This document shows positions 6,457 to 8,080 of a DNA stretch of 8,080 nt, in pieces. A program made the translations under genes and the position numbers. The stretch comes from an uncultured Alphaproteobacteria bacterium (GTDB lineage Bacteria > Pseudomonadota > Alphaproteobacteria > GCA-2731375), in the NCBI GenBank assembly GCA_913049615.1, contig CAJWZI010000049.1:1-8080 (forward strand), given 5' to 3'. The number at the start of each line of letters is the position of its first letter. Positions within the stretch are counted from its first letter, which is position 1. The notes under the pieces are model-generated. The model did not search any database, was not told the origin of the DNA, and worked only from the letters and a program-made list of their open reading frames with translations.

Positions 6457-8080
6457 TGTCATACCGCCTAGGCGTAGATATCGGCGGCACCTTTACGGAT
6501 TTTGCCCTCTATGATGAACAAAGCGGCGAGCTGGCTATTCATAAGCAGTTGACAACGCCGGACGATCCATCACGCGCAGTGTTAGAGGGGAGCGTAGCTC
6601 TGCTTTTGCGGGAGGGCGTTGATATTGGAGTTGTACGCGAGATTGTCCACGGCACCACCCTGGTCACTAACTCTGTAATCGAACGGAAGGGCCCCCGCAC
6701 CGGCTTGCTGACCACCAAGGGGTTTCGCGATATCCTGGATATGCGTCAGGAGAAACGATACGACGTTTTTGATCTTCGTCTGGCGTTTCCGGATCCCATT
6801 GTACCCCGACGCATGCGTGGGGAGGTCACAGAGCGTTGCCATTACGACGGCCGGGTCGAATTACCTCTAGACCTAGATGGTGCAAGGAACGAGCTCGCTC
6901 ATTTGGTGGAAGAACATCAGATCAAGTCCCTATCAATTTGTCTTTTGCACAGCTATGCCAATCCAACACACGAACAGGCATTGGCGCGGATGGCTAGAGA
7001 GGAATTCCCTGGTCTTGCCGTCTCACTTTCCTCCGAGGTGTGTCCAGAGTGGCGGGAATTTGAACGGTTTTCGACCACAACCATAAACGCCTACACGCAG
7101 CCAATGTTCGATGAATATTTAGGTCGTTTGGAAATTGGACTGAAAAATTCTGGGTTTATTGGCCAATTTTTCGTGATGTCCTCCAGCGGCGGCACCCTAA
7201 CGCCTGAAACAGCTCGCCGATTTCCCGTGCGAGTGATTGAGTCCGGTCCGGCGGCAGGCGTTCAAATGTCAGCATTTCATGGCCGCGAACTCGACCTGGG
7301 GCCGGTCTTATCTTTTGATATGGGTGGGACTACGGCGAAGGGCGCACTGATCCGCGATGGACGAGCGATCAAGGAATACCATCAAGAAGTTGCTCGAGTG
7401 CACGGCTTCAAAGCAGGCAGCGGCCTGCCGGTAAAAGCGCCTGTGATCGATATGATCGAGATCGGCGCGGGTGGCGGTTCTATCGCAGCTCCTGACGTTC
7501 GGGGTGCCATCGCCGTCGGTCCGCGAAGTGCCGGAGCGGAACCTGGCCCAGCCTGTTATGGACAGGGAGGGAGCCACGCAACTTTGACGGACGCAAATTT
7601 GAGTCTGGGATTTTTAGACCCAGACTTCTTTCTTGGTGGCGAAATGAGGTTGGATAAGGCGTCTGCAACGGAGGCGATCAATCGGACCGTGGGCTCACCC
7701 TTGGAATTACCACATGACCGGGCGGCCTGGGGCATCCATGAGGTCATTAATGAGGACGTTGCTCGTGCCTTCCGAATTCATGCGTCGGAACGAGGCTTTG
7801 ACTACCGTAACAGCACAATGATTGCCTTCGGCGGCTCCGGACCCGTGCATGCCATGGGCGTTGCCAGGAAGTTGGGAATTCCGCGTGTCATTTTCCCATT
7901 TGCCGCTGGTGTTATGTCAGCTCTTGGCCTTCTGGCTAGCCCGTTGACGTTCGAGGTGTCGAGAACACGCCAGGTCTTTCTTGATCAGGTCGACGCGGAT
8001 GATTTCCAACAAACTTTCAAATCGTTGGAGGAAGAAGCCCAGGACCCATTGCGTCGTGCCGCGAGTGAAGCGGAGGTCAA
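6453..8080 (+). CDS. HyuA-like hydantoinase / 5-oxoprolinase / acetone-carboxylase family ATPase subunit (3' end missing)
   Basis: The frame is open from ATG 6453 to the right edge (542 full codons); relatives are about 680-700 residues, so roughly 150 residues are missing. The family has an ASKHA-type ATPase fold and uses ATP to open hydantoin or lactam rings or, in the acetone/acetophenone carboxylase branch, to activate ketones for carboxylation. Seen: GVDIGGTFTD (7-16), VHGTTLVTNSVIERKG (65-80), GFRDILDMRQE (90-100), ERFSTTTINAY (204-214), VIESGPAAG (261-269), SFDMGGTTAK (287-296), IEIGAGGGSIA (335-345), VGPRSAGAEPGPACYG (355-370), LTDANLSLGFL (378-388) and AFGGSGPVHA (458-467). These cover the Hydant_A_N and Hydantoinase_A domains. 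The start ATG overlaps the ligase TGA by ATGA; a second ATG follows at 6456 and cannot be excluded. The Shine-Dalgarno is weak (GGA at 6444-6446), fitting coupled translation. A HyuB-like partner is expected downstream. The substrate cannot be assigned. Confidence 0.9.
   Translation, partial: MMSYRLGVDIGGTFTDFALYDEQSGELAIHKQLTTPDDPSRAVLEGSVALLLREGVDIGVVREIVHGTTLVTNSVIERKGPRTGLLTTKGFRDILDMRQEKRYDVFDLRLAFPDPIVPRRMRGEVTERCHYDGRVELPLDLDGARNELAHLVEEHQIKSLSICLLHSYANPTHEQALARMAREEFPGLAVSLSSEVCPEWREFERFSTTTINAYTQPMFDEYLGRLEIGLKNSGFIGQFFVMSSSGGTLTPETARRFPVRVIESGPAAGVQMSAFHGRELDLGPVLSFDMGGTTAKGALIRDGRAIKEYHQEVARVHGFKAGSGLPVKAPVIDMIEIGAGGGSIAAPDVRGAIAVGPRSAGAEPGPACYGQGGSHATLTDANLSLGFLDPDFFLGGEMRLDKASATEAINRTVGSPLELPHDRAAWGIHEVINEDVARAFRIHASERGFDYRNSTMIAFGGSGPVHAMGVARKLGIPRVIFPFAAGVMSALGLLASPLTFEVSRTRQVFLDQVDADDFQQTFKSLEEEAQDPLRRAASEAEV

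Noticed and set aside
5968..6462. 164-codon minus-strand open frame opposite the 3' end of the acyl-CoA ligase
   Set aside because: The plus strand carries the conserved SGDLG, RRGEN and A10 motifs here; the antisense translation resembles no family.
6877..7086. 69-codon plus-strand open frame inside the HyuA-like gene
   Set aside because: It lies in another frame within a continuous HyuA domain and has no family resemblance.

Overview
This is a bacterial window with every gene on the plus strand and almost no non-coding DNA. Base composition is moderately GC-rich by eye (not counted). The families present (short MetE-like protein, luciferase-like monooxygenase, MaoC-type dehydratase, CaiB/BaiF CoA-transferase, acyl-CoA ligase, HyuA-like ATPase) are typical of metabolically versatile Pseudomonadota, perhaps an alphaproteobacterium. 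That placement is an inference from gene content, not from a marker gene. No rRNA, tRNA, CRISPR array, insertion sequence or phage gene is visible.

Layout: (1) Bases 2-526 hold the C-terminal part of a short cobalamin-independent methionine synthase-like (core-MetE) protein, cut by the left edge. (2) A 107-base gap (527-633) carries a perfect 8-bp inverted repeat whose right arm contains a consensus-like TTGACA -35 hexamer. This is the only plausible control region in the window. (3) Bases 634-8080 hold five tightly packed genes that look like one operon: a flavin-dependent luciferase-like (LLM) monooxygenase, a two-domain MaoC/FAS1-like dehydratase, a large tandem-domain CaiB/BaiF CoA-transferase, an AMP-forming acyl-CoA ligase, and a HyuA/oxoprolinase-family ATPase cut by the right edge. 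Junctions are 12 nt, a 4-nt ATGA overlap, 13 nt and a second 4-nt ATGA overlap.

How the genes may work together (inference): the ligase and the CoA-transferase provide two ways of putting CoA on a carboxylic acid, as CaiC and CaiB do in carnitine metabolism. The MaoC-like protein would hydrate or dehydrate the acyl-CoA. The LLM enzyme would insert oxygen into a substrate or intermediate using reduced flavin. The HyuA-like protein, probably paired with a HyuB-like subunit beyond the window, would do an ATP-dependent step: opening a lactam or hydantoin-type ring, or carboxylating a ketone as in acetone/acetophenone carboxylases. The natural substrate cannot be read from the sequence. The combination looks like a catabolic module for an unidentified organic acid, ketone or cyclic amide, and it is the main item of interest here. 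Several member proteins also depart from family motifs at positions that matter: the CoA-transferase N-terminal half, the ligase hinge and A10 lysine region, and the MaoC active-site His.
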